From: Lyophyllum atratum
Taxonomy: Eukaryota; Basidiomycota; Agaricomycetes; Agaricales; Lyophyllaceae
Length of the DNA: 64,000 nt
Assembly (NCBI GenBank): GCA_014905825.1
Contig: JACGCN010000042.1
Location: 248,001-312,000, forward strand
Direction of reading: 5' to 3'
Shown here: piece by piece, positions 20,824 to 31,039 of the stretch
How the letters are laid out: every line of letters starts with the position of its first letter
How positions within the stretch are numbered: the stretch's first letter is position 1
Program-made: the position numbers and the translations under genes
The notes under the pieces: generated by a model
What the model was told of the DNA's origin: nothing
What the model saw: only the letters and a program-made list of their open reading frames with translations
Database searches by the model: none

Positions 20824-22954
20824 CTAAATCTCCCCATACTCCTCCATCATCTCCCTCACCCCCTCCCTCCCCATCCCCCCCCTCGCCTCAAACCTCACCA
20901 CAAACGGCATCGGATGCGCATTCGCGCTCTCCGTGAACGCCAGCTCGTCAATCGGGTGCTTCGGGTCAAGTGAGACGGTGAAGGCCCATTGGATGAGGGC
21001 CGTGTTTAGCAGGACCGATCTACATTAAAAAAAGGGTGGGGGTGAGTTAAAGTGAGAGAGAGGAGGTAAAGTGAGAGAGAAAAGAGAGAAAAGGGGAGAA
21101 GACGCACGCAGTAGCAATATGCTGCCCCGGACACACCCTCCGTCCAAACCCAAACGGGTACGACTTCAGATCCTCCCTCAGCGTCCCGTCCTCCCGTAGC
21201 CACCTCTGCGGGTTGAACGCCTCCGGGTCCGGGAAGACAGCTGGGTCGCGCCCCACGGACCTACATGTGCAGATAAAACAATTAAGGGAAGATTAGCTGA
21301 TGGGAGGAGGGAGGAAGGGGGAGGGGGGAGACGCACCAGACGTTCCCGATGACGGTGGCGCCTTTGGGTATCACGTATTCCTTCCAGATTACGTCTTTGG
21401 TGGCTTTATGCGAGAACCCTGCACCCCCAAAATCAGCAATCAGCCTTTCCCATCCCTCATCCAAGGGGAACGCACCTCCAGCCGTAACAGGCCTCCACCT
21501 AAACGTCTCCAACACAAACGCATGCAACTCCGGCAACAGCACCCCCCCTCCCACGCCCCCCTCCCCCGCCATCACAGCCCTCCACCCCGGCGCACTCCCC
21601 CTCCCCACCACCCGGTCCAGCTCCTCCTGCACCCGCCTCGCCGCCTCGGGATAGCACGCGGCGGCGAGGACCCCGACGCTGATGGCGGAGGCGGTGGTGT
21701 CGGAGCCGGCGCCGAAGAGCGCGCCGGCGAGGTAGGCGGTTTCGTCGTCGGTGAGGGCGAGGGTGGATTGGCGCTCGAGGAGGTATTTGGCGAAGGATTC
21801 TGGGAGGGAGATGGGTTGAGTGGGGGTGGGGGAGGAGGGGGAGGGGCGCTCCTGGTGGTGGGGAGGGAGGGATTAGTGGGGAGGAGGGGAAGGGGGGGAG
21901 GGAAGGGACGCACGAGCTGGGCTTTGACGACTTCGAGGTGCTTCTTGAACAGCGCGAGTTCTTCCTTGTGTCCTTCCTTCAGCTCGTCGAGGTATCCGGG
22001 GATGTACCTAAATATGACTTTAGCAAGGATCGCGGGGAGTGTGTGGAGAGGGAGCGAAGGAAGGGGAGGGGAGGGGAGGGGAGGGGAGGAGAACGCACCG
22101 GAGGAAGGGGTAGACGTCGACCTTCCAGACGCCGGGGCGGAGCGTGATGCCGAGGCGGACGAGACACCTGTTGACGGCGATGACGTCTGGATCATCGTGT
22201 GCGCCGGGGGACTTGCCGTATGCGATGGCCATAACCACGGACGCGGAGTACCTAACGTTGCCTTAATCAGGAAAGTGAGGGGGGAAGCAGGGAGGGAGTA
22301 CACACCGTTTCGCGTGTTCTTGGTGGATATCGGGGTTATCAAGTATATCGAGGATATGTTGCTTCGCGCTGCGCATGAGGACGGGGCCGTACGACTGTAC
22401 CACCTTGGGCGAGAGGTGTGCATGGAGCGCCCTATTCGCAATACGCATCAGTCGCGTATTACACATTACATACAACTACACGTACTTGCGCATCTTCTTG
22501 AATCGCTCGCCAGCAGGAGTGAGCAGTACGCGCATGCCGCCCGAGAGCGTCTCCCCGGCGGATATGGACGTGGGGCGATCAGCGAGCGAGGCGCCCTCGC
22601 GCTCCATGATGTCGACGGCGGCTTGGTAACGCCCGACCACGATGATGGTGTTTAGGCCTTGGCGCAGCGAGAATACGGGGCCGTAGATCTTAGTCCATTC
22701 CTCGAATTTTCGGTATGCGCTGTCATGGGTACGTAGATAAGTTTGCGGTTGAGAGGGGGAAGATAAGAGGGAATGGCGTACAAGGCGTTCGGGAGCTCGT
22801 GCCCGAATATCCAGCTATCGGGTGGGGGACCGGGGGGGAGGGTGGAGGAGCGGTGGGTGAGTTTGCGGTGGATGACGCCGAGGAGGGTGGAGATGAGGAC
22901 GAGGGCTGCGATGGTGCGTGGCTCGGTGAGGATGTCTAGTAGCGGTGGTGGCAT
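20824..22954 (-). CDS. cytochrome P450 monooxygenase
   Basis: Nine exons (22954-22782, 22719-22486, 22431-22306, 22251-22099, 22007-21914, 21851-21476, 21418-21337, 21260-21108, 21019-20824), 528 residues with every phase consistent. An N-terminal membrane anchor (TIAALVLISTLLGVI) and proline hinge LPPGPPPD place it on the ER. I-helix GAGSDTTAS at about 307-315, ExxR in ETFRW (E375, R378), PERF-like FNPQRW and haem loop FGFGRRVCPGQ with thiolate Cys456. Residues about 261-280 form a Pro/Ser-rich insert not usual for the family; it follows from choosing the CCACCAG acceptor. Agaricomycete P450 of the OrdA-like kind; substrate unknown. The intron before exon 5 holds a GGGGA pentanucleotide run. 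Flanked by inverted tRNA-Thr genes. Confidence 0.92.
22063..22087. repeat. GGGGA pentanucleotide tract in a P450 intron
   Basis: Five tandem AGGGG units in intron 4 of the P450 gene, with further G-rich imperfect runs in the neighbouring introns (21830-21905 and 21300-21330). Confidence 0.85.
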
Positions 22955-23114
22955 TGCGATTGCGGTGATGTCGATGATGTGGAACAGGAATGAGGTCAGG
23001 AGGGCCGGCTTTTGAATGAAGCCACAAGATCCGGGGAATTGGAGGACGAGTCTCCACAAGGCACGAGATCCGGCGGGGTCTGTCTAGAATCCGAACCCAT
23101 CCCCGGTTCGCGTG

Positions 23115-23122
23115 CTTTTATA
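23115..23122 (-). promoter_or_regulatory. TATA-like box of the P450 gene
   Basis: TATAAAAG on the minus strand, about 160 bp upstream of the P450 start; a second CTATAAAG precedes it. Confidence 0.5.
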
Positions 23123-24931
23123 CTTTATAGGGGCAAGCCTCAAGGGCATGCACCGCTCTCGCGAGTCGCTGCTGCATGTGAAGAATCATTCTCGATGCGT
23201 GGATCACCGTGCACATCTCACCCCCAATTCTGGGCTGGCTTCCTGGGCCCCTTCCCTCGTCTTCCCCACCGATACACACACGACCCCCGGTGGCCTCATA
23301 TATTCTTGCGATGTCATGGTGAGGTTGCTTTGCAGTCTGACTCTTTGACGTTGGGATGGTCACGGTGTGCGGGAGGATGCCGAATCGGGCAAGCTTGGGG
23401 CAAGCGATCATTTTTCTCAGATTGTCTCACCCCTCGTCCTCGCCCATCGGACGCGTATATCCTTGGCCCTGTTCGTATCCCTGCTTCTGTCAAAGCTTCC
23501 AACCTCGCTTTGTCGACATCGCGGAGATGTCGCGTCCACGTCGCGAACGATGGCATCGGTGACATCGATTGGCTCTGCCTCGGGAAAATAGACCGAGGAC
23601 CGACGGCATCGTACGACGCGCGAATCGTTTTCATCTACTTTTTTCTGTCCTCGTTCAAATCGATATCATGAACTACACTTGCCTTCCCGACTCCTTCAAA
23701 TTCCTGCTCCTCTAACGCCTAACACCAAGTCTCTCAACCGTCCCTTGATCGGCCTTGACCTACACCCACCCCATGATCAGATTCATAACCCTTACGGATC
23801 CTCTCATATCCCGTCCTCCTCCCCGCCCCCCACCGTCTGTCCATCCTCAGCCTATGTTAAACTTCGGCCAGACAACCTCCCCTGTTATTAATAGACCACC
23901 GGCGCCCCATGGAGAAGGAGAAGGGAGCAGCCAATCATTGCTGTACGATACTCGAGTCGATATCATCATGACGTCGCAACATCGATTACGGACTTCTTCT
24001 GCGCAAGATAAGGCAAGATCCGTGCAAGGTTGTGTTGCAGGCGAGGACACACCTTACCGGGACCCATAGCACGGATATCGATGGTTGCATCATGTACGTG
24101 TACGTATACAATTCACTTTCTAGGATCGCAAAAAGCATTAACGCTGAGCGATAAGCACACCGGAAATAGAGATTAGGAAATAGCAAATAGCGCCTTGATC
24201 ACGATTCACGACTCCCTATCCACCCACATATCCGACATCCCAGCAACGCGACAACACAACACGACAGGGCCTCGGGGCGGACCATCATCTCCACGAACCG
24301 ATAAATTCATATGTAATCGTCTACCGTCACCCTTCATAACGTCAAACGCCACCCCCAGGGAGGTTATACCTGCTACCGCCGCTCCATACTCCCCCCTTCA
24401 TACTCGTATACCCCCTCCCCCTTCTCAAACTCGGACAGCCAGCGACACTCCCCCATCCATTGGAGAAGCATAATTTATTACTTTACAGCGCGCACGGGCA
24501 GGAACAGGAAGAGGAACATGTAAACCCAGAGACATACTCCCAACGTACCCCCATGAGCATGACCATGACTTTTCCCCGGACGGATGTCTCCATATCGGGC
24601 TTGGTCAGAGGCTCGGCCTTGCACTCGCAACACCCTACCTAGTCCCCCACATGCATATATCCCGTACACCGCGTTGGCGTAGGCTGTATTCAGTCTACAT
24701 ATACCATCTGAGCTGTGTGCTATGAGAAGGTCGCTCGTTCGCATCGAGGATGCGGTGGTGAGCGCAGAATCACGATGAACGGATTTTTTTTTCGGGGGGG
24801 AGGAGGGGTTGGACGGGAAGGAGTCGGTCTCATCGCGAAGGTACAACGTATACTCGATTTTGCTAAGGAATGCGAGGGCAGTGGAGGAGGAACTGCAGGC
24901 GGGGAGTCTCCTAGTGTGTGCGAGTGTACAT
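23123..24931. other. intergenic, no supported gene
   Basis: A 219-codon plus frame at 23012-23671 overlaps the P450 promoter and lacks any family feature. C-rich stretches at 23810-23850 and 24360-24420. Nothing recognised. Confidence 0.45.
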
Positions 24932-25033
24932 GCCGTGTTGGCGTAGTGGTAGCGCGTCTCACTCGTATGATAATAACTCTCTCTACATGTTGTAGCGATG
25001 AGAAGGTCACTCGTTCAATCCGGGTACGCGGCA
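24932..25033 (+). tRNA. tRNA-Thr (anticodon CGT) with intron, copy 2
   Basis: Acceptor GCCGTGT/ACGCGGC (one T-G pair), D arm GCGT/GCGC, anticodon stem TCTCA/TGAGA, anticodon CGT at 24964-24966, 30-nt intron 24968-24997, T arm ACTCG-TTCAATC-CGGGT, discriminator A25033. Inverted relative to the copy at 20545-20641. Confidence 0.92.
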
Positions 25034-25634
25034 TGTGACACCGAATTGGTGACATTTTTTGGTATCTTCTTAGTCGGTTTGAATAGTGAGTCAATGCTTG
25101 AAGCTTTTGGAGGCTTGAAGGCATCTATCTCGGACGTGATTGTGACAGATGTTCTTACCGCGATATACCAAATCAGTCCTTCATCTACATCCTCTCTTGC
25201 ATCGACTCTTCCACACTTTTACTCAATTCCTAGTAGACGCACACACATCCCAAGAAGCAAGAAGCCCCAAGCAGTGCCCAACCGTATGTCAAACTTGCTT
25301 GACCCCTCTCTCCTCAGACCCTCTCTCTTTTGCGTCTTCCCCAAAACCGTGATCATCCAACACAGACGCAACACCGCCACCTAGACCCATGAGACTCATA
25401 TTATACCCATGGTCTTCCGGATACTCGCGGAACTGCGCATCCCTCTTCAGAAATCAAATAAAAGGCATTTCTCGAAGGGACGGCACTTATATCATGAACT
25501 TCCTTCGCTGTACCCTCCAGCGTCAGGGATGAACAAACAACAACGCAATGGGCGCGCTAAACACGCAGAGCGTCTCCGTGCGTCTCGATCTAACTCACCG
25601 GGTACCTATCATGCGCCGAATTGAATCAGAACCA
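25034..25634. other. intergenic
   Basis: Between tRNA-Thr and the MFS relic. Short frames only; the missing 3' half of the transporter is not found here. Confidence 0.4.
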
Positions 25635-26920
25635 CTCTCGACAGAATTCGAGAAACTGACTCGATGACACCCAGGATGAACCTATCAACATGTTAAAAAC
25701 ACAAATACAAGGAGATGTTTCGGTGGACACACGGGACCATATGACAGAAATAGCGCTCAACGACGCCCAGTAGCGCCGGATTACCAGTTTATAAGGGATA
25801 CGCGTATTCCTCATAGAATCCCTCTTGTATCGAACAGATTCGTCCATATCCAGCCGCCAGGAATACCGCTAGTGCGGGAACGACGCCTAGACCAAGAGAG
25901 AGACGCCACGCGGCGCGCAGGTGATTGGGTCCAAGACTCCCCATGACCCATGTTTAGGAGAGACTTTTTCGAGCAGGCTGAGAAGACCTACATCATATAT
26001 AGGACCCAGGGTGTAAACGATGCGACCACCAAGCCGAATACGAGCATGGTGACTATTATGAGTGAAATCAGCACTGTGAGGATGAAGATCCAGTGTGTGA
26101 AGTAACCGATTCGTACTTGTCGCGAGCCCAAGCCACCTGTGCCGTGCGTTATTGTTGACACCGGGCTCTTCGGATTGCTCTGAGGCAGCGACGGAGCCGC
26201 AGGGATATTCTGCCCCGACGCCGATACCTAGGAAGAAACTGAAAGAGATTAGCATGGCCCAGGGAGAGCTGACTTTAACATTGTGTAAGTGTTCACCGCA
26301 TCGCGCTGAGCATGCTCAAAAGTACGCCAACGTTCCATTAGGCCCCAGAGGAGGCAGCAGAAAGCCCGGGAAAGATGACGACGATCAAGGCAGCAGAATC
26401 TGCTCGCCTATTTAGTGACGCCAGCGGCAGCCTGAGGGTAGACACGGATTACTTGCCATTCCGAACTTCCGTCCAACTATATCTGAGGGGTAGCATGCGC
26501 GACTCCGTCGATCATTCAGCACGGAGTGAAGTATTGGAGATCCACCGAAGAGGAGCATGCCAACGACAGTCCGGCGAGCCCGAGACTATTTATGATCGTG
26601 CTGTAGTTATGGTGCGCAAGGGCTTCTTCCCCGTAGATACGCGTCAGCACTTGAGGTATAGATGTTCAGAACTTGACGAGGAATGTCTAGATGCCTGCAG
26701 GCTCGTAAGTGTTTACTACAATCCGCGATCGAGCAGTCAGCGCTCGAGATAGAATGCCGCGCAACGTCCAGACTCACCGCTGCCAATAATGGTGTTTGCG
26801 TATCCTGTAAATCGAAGTTTGACATTCCAACCTTCTCATCAGTGGCGAATATATCCTCGCCGTCAGAGAATAGAGCAGTCCCACATCTGCACCACCGATA
26901 TTGCAAGTCATTCAGCGCAA
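25635..26920 (-). pseudogene. relic of an MFS transporter of the Git1/phosphate-permease type
   Basis: Pieces of one transporter lie in order in several frames: GTALFSDG (TM1 end, near 26850), RTVVGMLLFG and VGRKFGMA (26450-26560, with foreign-looking sequence between), FFLGIGVGAEYPCGSVAASE with QSEEPGVNNNARHRW (26120-26240), FGLVVASFTPWVLY, LRAAWRLSLGLGVVPALAVF (near 25870-25910), then MDESVRYKRDSM and IPYKLVIRRYWASLSAIS. The order and motifs match glycerophosphodiester/phosphate permeases such as Git1. A two-base loss where family members read VFLWRL.MDE shifts the frame between the last two blocks, an insertion disrupts the TM2-TM3 loop, and the C-terminal half is missing. It cannot make a working transporter. 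Confidence 0.8.
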
Positions 26921-27361
26921 TAGTAATGCACGCAAGGTAAAGATCGGCTCACGCAAAACTCAGGGAGACACTCTTGATCCTCTCCTTCAAAGACAAGACG
27001 GCCATAGTGGTAGAAGAGAAGAGAGGTTGGTTCTCAAGAATCCTAGGCAGACGAGGCTCATTTTGCACACGTCAAGAGGAGTTCGATGGAGGGACGTGTG
27101 GTGCAAGGGAAGAAGGAGTGGTGCCAGGAGTCCGTGATAATTAAGAAACCTTGTCCAGCTTATCGCGCACGTTCGTCCTCCAATTCATCCCAAGAGTTCA
27201 TTAGGCACTGAAGAAGTCTTTGAGGTTATTCTTTGAGGTGGGTCTTGTACTCCGGACACAGGAGTAGAAGTGCAGGATAATATTGTGGGAAACGCTCGAA
27301 AAATATGATACAGATTATGTCACCGCAAGTGGTGCAAGATTCACAGAGGTAAATGGTTCGA
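26921..27361. other. intergenic
   Basis: Between the transporter relic and the next gene's 3' end. No feature recognised. Confidence 0.4.
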
Positions 27362-28106
27362 TCAGATACCCCGAGGTGGTGATGCCCCAAAGTCGACTGC
27401 AACATCCGCTTGCCAGACGTTCTCGAAGACGTTTTTGAAGGAAAGTAGGATCAGGTGTTCGAAACGGATTCCGTTGGCGCCCAAATACCACTCAGAGCAG
27501 GTAGCTCGTTCAGGATACATCCTCTGTCGTGAGGTGAGCATTCGAGGATAAAATAAGACAAGAGAGTGATGCAGACCTCAACGAACCGAGCGAAATGTTG
27601 ACTGACAACAACCCCCAGCTGAGCACGGGTGATGGGCCCGCCGCTAGTATCGATATTGAGGTTTCTAACCCATTCGACATGTTCATATCCTGGCCACTAT
27701 AAAGAAAACAGAAGTCGTGACTAAGGATAATGGTTATGGCTAGGAGGACACCAACCAGTATACGGAACGTAATTCTTGACATTCCAGTGTGTGCAAGGAC
27801 CTGATCATACGCGCCATTTATCATAGTTCCAAGGGCATGTGGGCTCCTGGTGCTTAGCTCGCGCATATGCACGCCTTGGTTCGAATAACCAAGGTAATCA
27901 AAGATTATCGCATCGTGAACTTGAGTCGTGCGACCTGTTGCGAGCTTCCACTTGCAGGAAGGAGTCCAGGGCACCTGCGGGACGCGTCGAACGCATGATG
28001 ACAGGAATTGAGATGTTTCTGGGCCACCGATCGCGTTTCCGAGACTGGAATAGCGAGAGCGCTGTGCAGCAGGCAGAAGTGGGTGAAGAGGATTGTCATA
28101 GGACAT
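27362..28106 (-). CDS. conserved basidiomycete protein with WPGYEHVEW motif, function unknown
   Basis: Three exons (28106-27756, 27696-27577, 27523-27362), 210 residues, all in phase 0. Starts MSYDNPLHPLLPAAQRSRYS. The conserved part is WKLATGRTTQVHDAIIFDYL, NQGVHMRELSTRS, VLAHTGMSRITFRILWPGYE followed by HVEWVRNL, then TRAQLGVVVSQHFARFVE and a C-terminal WYLGANGIRFEHLILLSFKN with VWQADVAVDF. I know this block from many uncharacterised agaricomycete proteins, often present as paralogue families, but not its role. The intron removing 27755-27697 has a weak GTTGGT donor, yet it restores the conserved WPGYEHVEW reading. No signal peptide. Simple frame-by-frame reading would miss the C-terminal half. 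Confidence 0.8.
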
Positions 28107-29201
28107 CGTCGCTGGTGAGGAAAAAGACGGGGATGGTATTTAGAGATGGTGAGCCATGTCGACGAGTTTTTATCCTGTCGAGCGCGTCAAAGCTGGTTGA
28201 GGTGTCAAAGCTGGCCATGGCCAGGGGACCACACGCCAAAGCAGATGTGGCCCGACAGAGCGCCTTTAAGGAAATCGACGCCTGTGTTGTGTGCCGGGAG
28301 TTCCATAGCTCCTAGTAGCTCCCCATTGTTACATTCAAAGATACATGATGCTTGGGGTGGCATCCGGATTCGTTTGCGCCGCTGGCCGCACGACGGACGT
28401 CATCCACAAGCGTTTCCCGATGATAGATGAGAATCCAAGCGAGCTGGGGTGCGTAGCTATCTCATGGCTGGGACGATGTCGTTCGAAAATGTTACGATGC
28501 AAACATTCAGTCCGCGACTTTGAGATTGATGAAGGCCAGCCAAACCCAAGTATTCGTCTAACAGAAATCGCAGAGACCAAATTGGGTGGAAGGCGTAATT
28601 CGGAGTACTGACAATCGAATACCCTGACGCATACTAGTATTCTTGTCCAAGACGGTGAAATACTCTTCGCCGAGACCTATCAGTAAGTAGTGGTTTTGAA
28701 CAAGGAGAGGTTGTTGGGCTTTATTAGCACCGAAGGCCAAATTCAACGTTCTCATGATACAAAATTTCGCACATGCTCAGCATGATCGTTATGACCTCCG
28801 TCCGACCTTCAGCCAACCTCTTGAACGACCTTGACGGGCTGGAATTTCACCCAAATGTTGGACTCGCGGTTATTTAGGAACTTCGGTCTTTGCAGGGGAC
28901 ACTTATGAATTGGCAGGATTGCGGAGATACAGAGTCAGTCGAAACTCACGACTGACTCTGTTCATTATTCACACCTATCTTTTGCCAGTGTGGTACAGGG
29001 ATTGAAAACAATTGATTTGACTCATACAAGGATCATGAAGTCACTTGCTTTTTTTCTGACGGTTTTGCCATCCGAAGTACACGTCCTTGTCAGCCCAGTT
29101 GCAGCCCCGAAGTCCTTTCGATCATATATTACGATCGGACCCAGCGTGCATGTTACCCTCTTTCATTCGTCGTTCTCCTCTTGCCATACCAGGGCTCCGT
29201 C
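28107..29201. other. intergenic
   Basis: Divergent promoter space between the minus gene at 28106 and the BTB gene at 29202. A minus frame at 28755-28558 (MRTLNLAFGANKAQQPLLVQ) could be the start of a small spliced protein, but I cannot support it further. Confidence 0.35.
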
Positions 29202-30342
29202 ATGGATGGCTTGAGGACGCACCCCTCAGGATTTCCGAGCGCTTTTCCCGATCTCATTCGCTCCGACTTCTGGTTTCTCGATGGGAACATCGTCATCATC
29301 GCAGGTCGAGCAGCTTTCAAGGTTCATCGCGGACAACTAGAACGTCATTCAGACGTTTTCCACGGTCTTTTCTCCATACCTCAACCTCAAGAGCTCGACT
29401 TGTTCGAAGGATGTTCATACGTCGAACTGCACGATAGCCCTTCCGATGTCTTCTACTTTCTGAGTGCACTCTACGACGGCTTGTAAGCTCACCCCTCTGC
29501 AAGCCATTGTCGTCGCGGCTGACACCTCCTATTGTAGATACTTCAAGACCCCTCGCGCTAAAGACTTCATGGCCATTGCTGGTGTTCTACGTCTCTCAAC
29601 CAAGTACTTCGTAGACCATCTCCGAGAACGCTGCCTAAAACGACTCGACCTCGACTGGCCTTCGACCCTCTCAGGCTGGGACCAGCGCGAACGAGACGCC
29701 ACCGACGGCCTAGGTCGCTACATGCCCCGTGAATCCTGCCCCCATCCCATTCTCGTAATTGAGCTTGCCCTTGATCTCGGAATTCCCTCAATCCTCGCTG
29801 CAGCCTTCTACGACCTTGCACGTTATGGCCCCAGCAAGATCATGACAGGCGCACCCTTCCCTCCCTCCGCATTTGACCGCTACCTCTATCAAACTCAAGG
29901 TATACCTGTCCCCCGAGCCGTCATCCTCCCCCGGCCACATCTCCGCCAGACTCTCCATGGGCGCGAGCGTGTGCAGGCCTTCATGGCGAACTTCATCGCG
30001 ACGTCCCTCCAAAACCGAGTACCCGCTCCCGATTGCATGTACCAGTACGACGCGGATCCAAGCCGTCCCTGCCACGAGTCGTTCTACTTTATTATGCTGA
30101 ACTTACTGCGGTCTGTCGGCGGCATTGCACACGGGCGCGACGCCGATACTCTGTTTACTCTCACTCAGGCAATGGAGATGTTGTCACGCATGGACTTTTC
30201 GGATGGACAGCGGCAGTGCGGTCTCAAGATGTGCCAGCCGTGCAAGGTCGACTTCGCAGCGTGTGCTATCAAGGCAAGAGAGGAGGTTTGGAGGTCGTTA
30301 CCTGCATGGTTTGGACTGAGTGAACCCGAGGTTTCGAGGTAG
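29202..30342 (+). CDS. BTB/POZ domain protein
   Basis: Two exons (29202-29482 and 29538-30342), 361 residues. The BTB fold lies in residues about 20-125: SDFWFLDGNIVIIAGRAAFK, VHRGQLERHSDVFHGLF, the acidic YVELHDSPSDVFYFLSALYD, then across the intron YFKTPRAKDFMAIAGVLRLS and TKYFVDHLRERC. This is the form common in agaricomycetes, where BTB proteins are greatly expanded. The C-terminal half (about 180-361) is an unannotated helical region with cysteines GLKMCQPCKVDFAAC near the end. BTB domains dimerise and often connect to Cul3 ubiquitin ligases; for this subfamily that is inference. The ATG chosen is the first in frame ahead of the domain. Confidence 0.88.
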
Positions 30343-31039
30343 GCATGCATCTCATCGTTGATGTATTTGATGTCCTAAGTAGATGTGGGCTATCGTGCTT
30401 TGCAATCTCCTGCGATCCTTATATTGTCGTTATCTTGGCTCTTTTTATGTATGTCTGCTGTCTATCTATCTGTGGAACTATCTTTGCCCACGACTCGACT
30501 CAAGTCGCACACTGCACAGCCTCACAGTATGCGGTAGGGTGGACATTTTCTTTGGAATTCCCTGAACTGGCGCCGTGCTGCGCAGCGCCCAACCGAAAGG
30601 CTATGTCCCCTGTCCAGGTCCTTCTCGATAGGTGTCAACAAGTCAACTTCAATGACAGTCAAGGTGCCAAGATGTCCTATCACGTGACTATTTTTATCGG
30701 ACGCGTCGTTGTTGACCGTCACAATGAAAGGCAATGATGTGAACTTATTTGCACTGTCATGACTTATGCTGACTCCCCATGTCGACCTCGTGATACAAGA
30801 GTACCTTAATCTGGTCTGATTTCTGCGACAGGGAAGAGTATGGATGGGCAAGGCAGGATAGGCACAGCCAGCAGGTGTATTTGTGTTCGTCTTCGAAATC
30901 CAAGTACACTCGTATTGACACAGCACTCTAAATTCTATCCTAATGCATTCAGACCCTATCCTCCAGTTATAAAAGGCGCTGCGAACAATGAGAATCTCAG
31001 GCGGCTCCCGTCAATTCATCGCTCTTGCAAACGCTACCA
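30343..31039. other. intergenic with AAA+ gene promoter
   Basis: Holds a TATAAAAG box at 30968-30975, 65 bp before the AAA+ start. An out-of-frame ATG at 30988 opens a 36-codon frame overlapping that start; whether it is transcribed depends on the initiation site. Confidence 0.45.
30968..30975 (+). promoter_or_regulatory. TATA box of the AAA+ ATPase gene
   Basis: TATAAAAG, 65 bp upstream of the ATG at 31040. Confidence 0.6.

Noticed and set aside
21300..22655. A 451-codon frame on the plus strand
   Set aside because: Antisense shadow of the P450 gene: its Gly/Arg-rich product follows from reading the complementary strand of exons and G-rich introns.
23012..23671. A 219-codon open frame on the plus strand
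   Set aside because: Overlaps the P450 5' end and promoter on the opposite strand, has no motif or signal peptide and is probably chance in GC-rich DNA.
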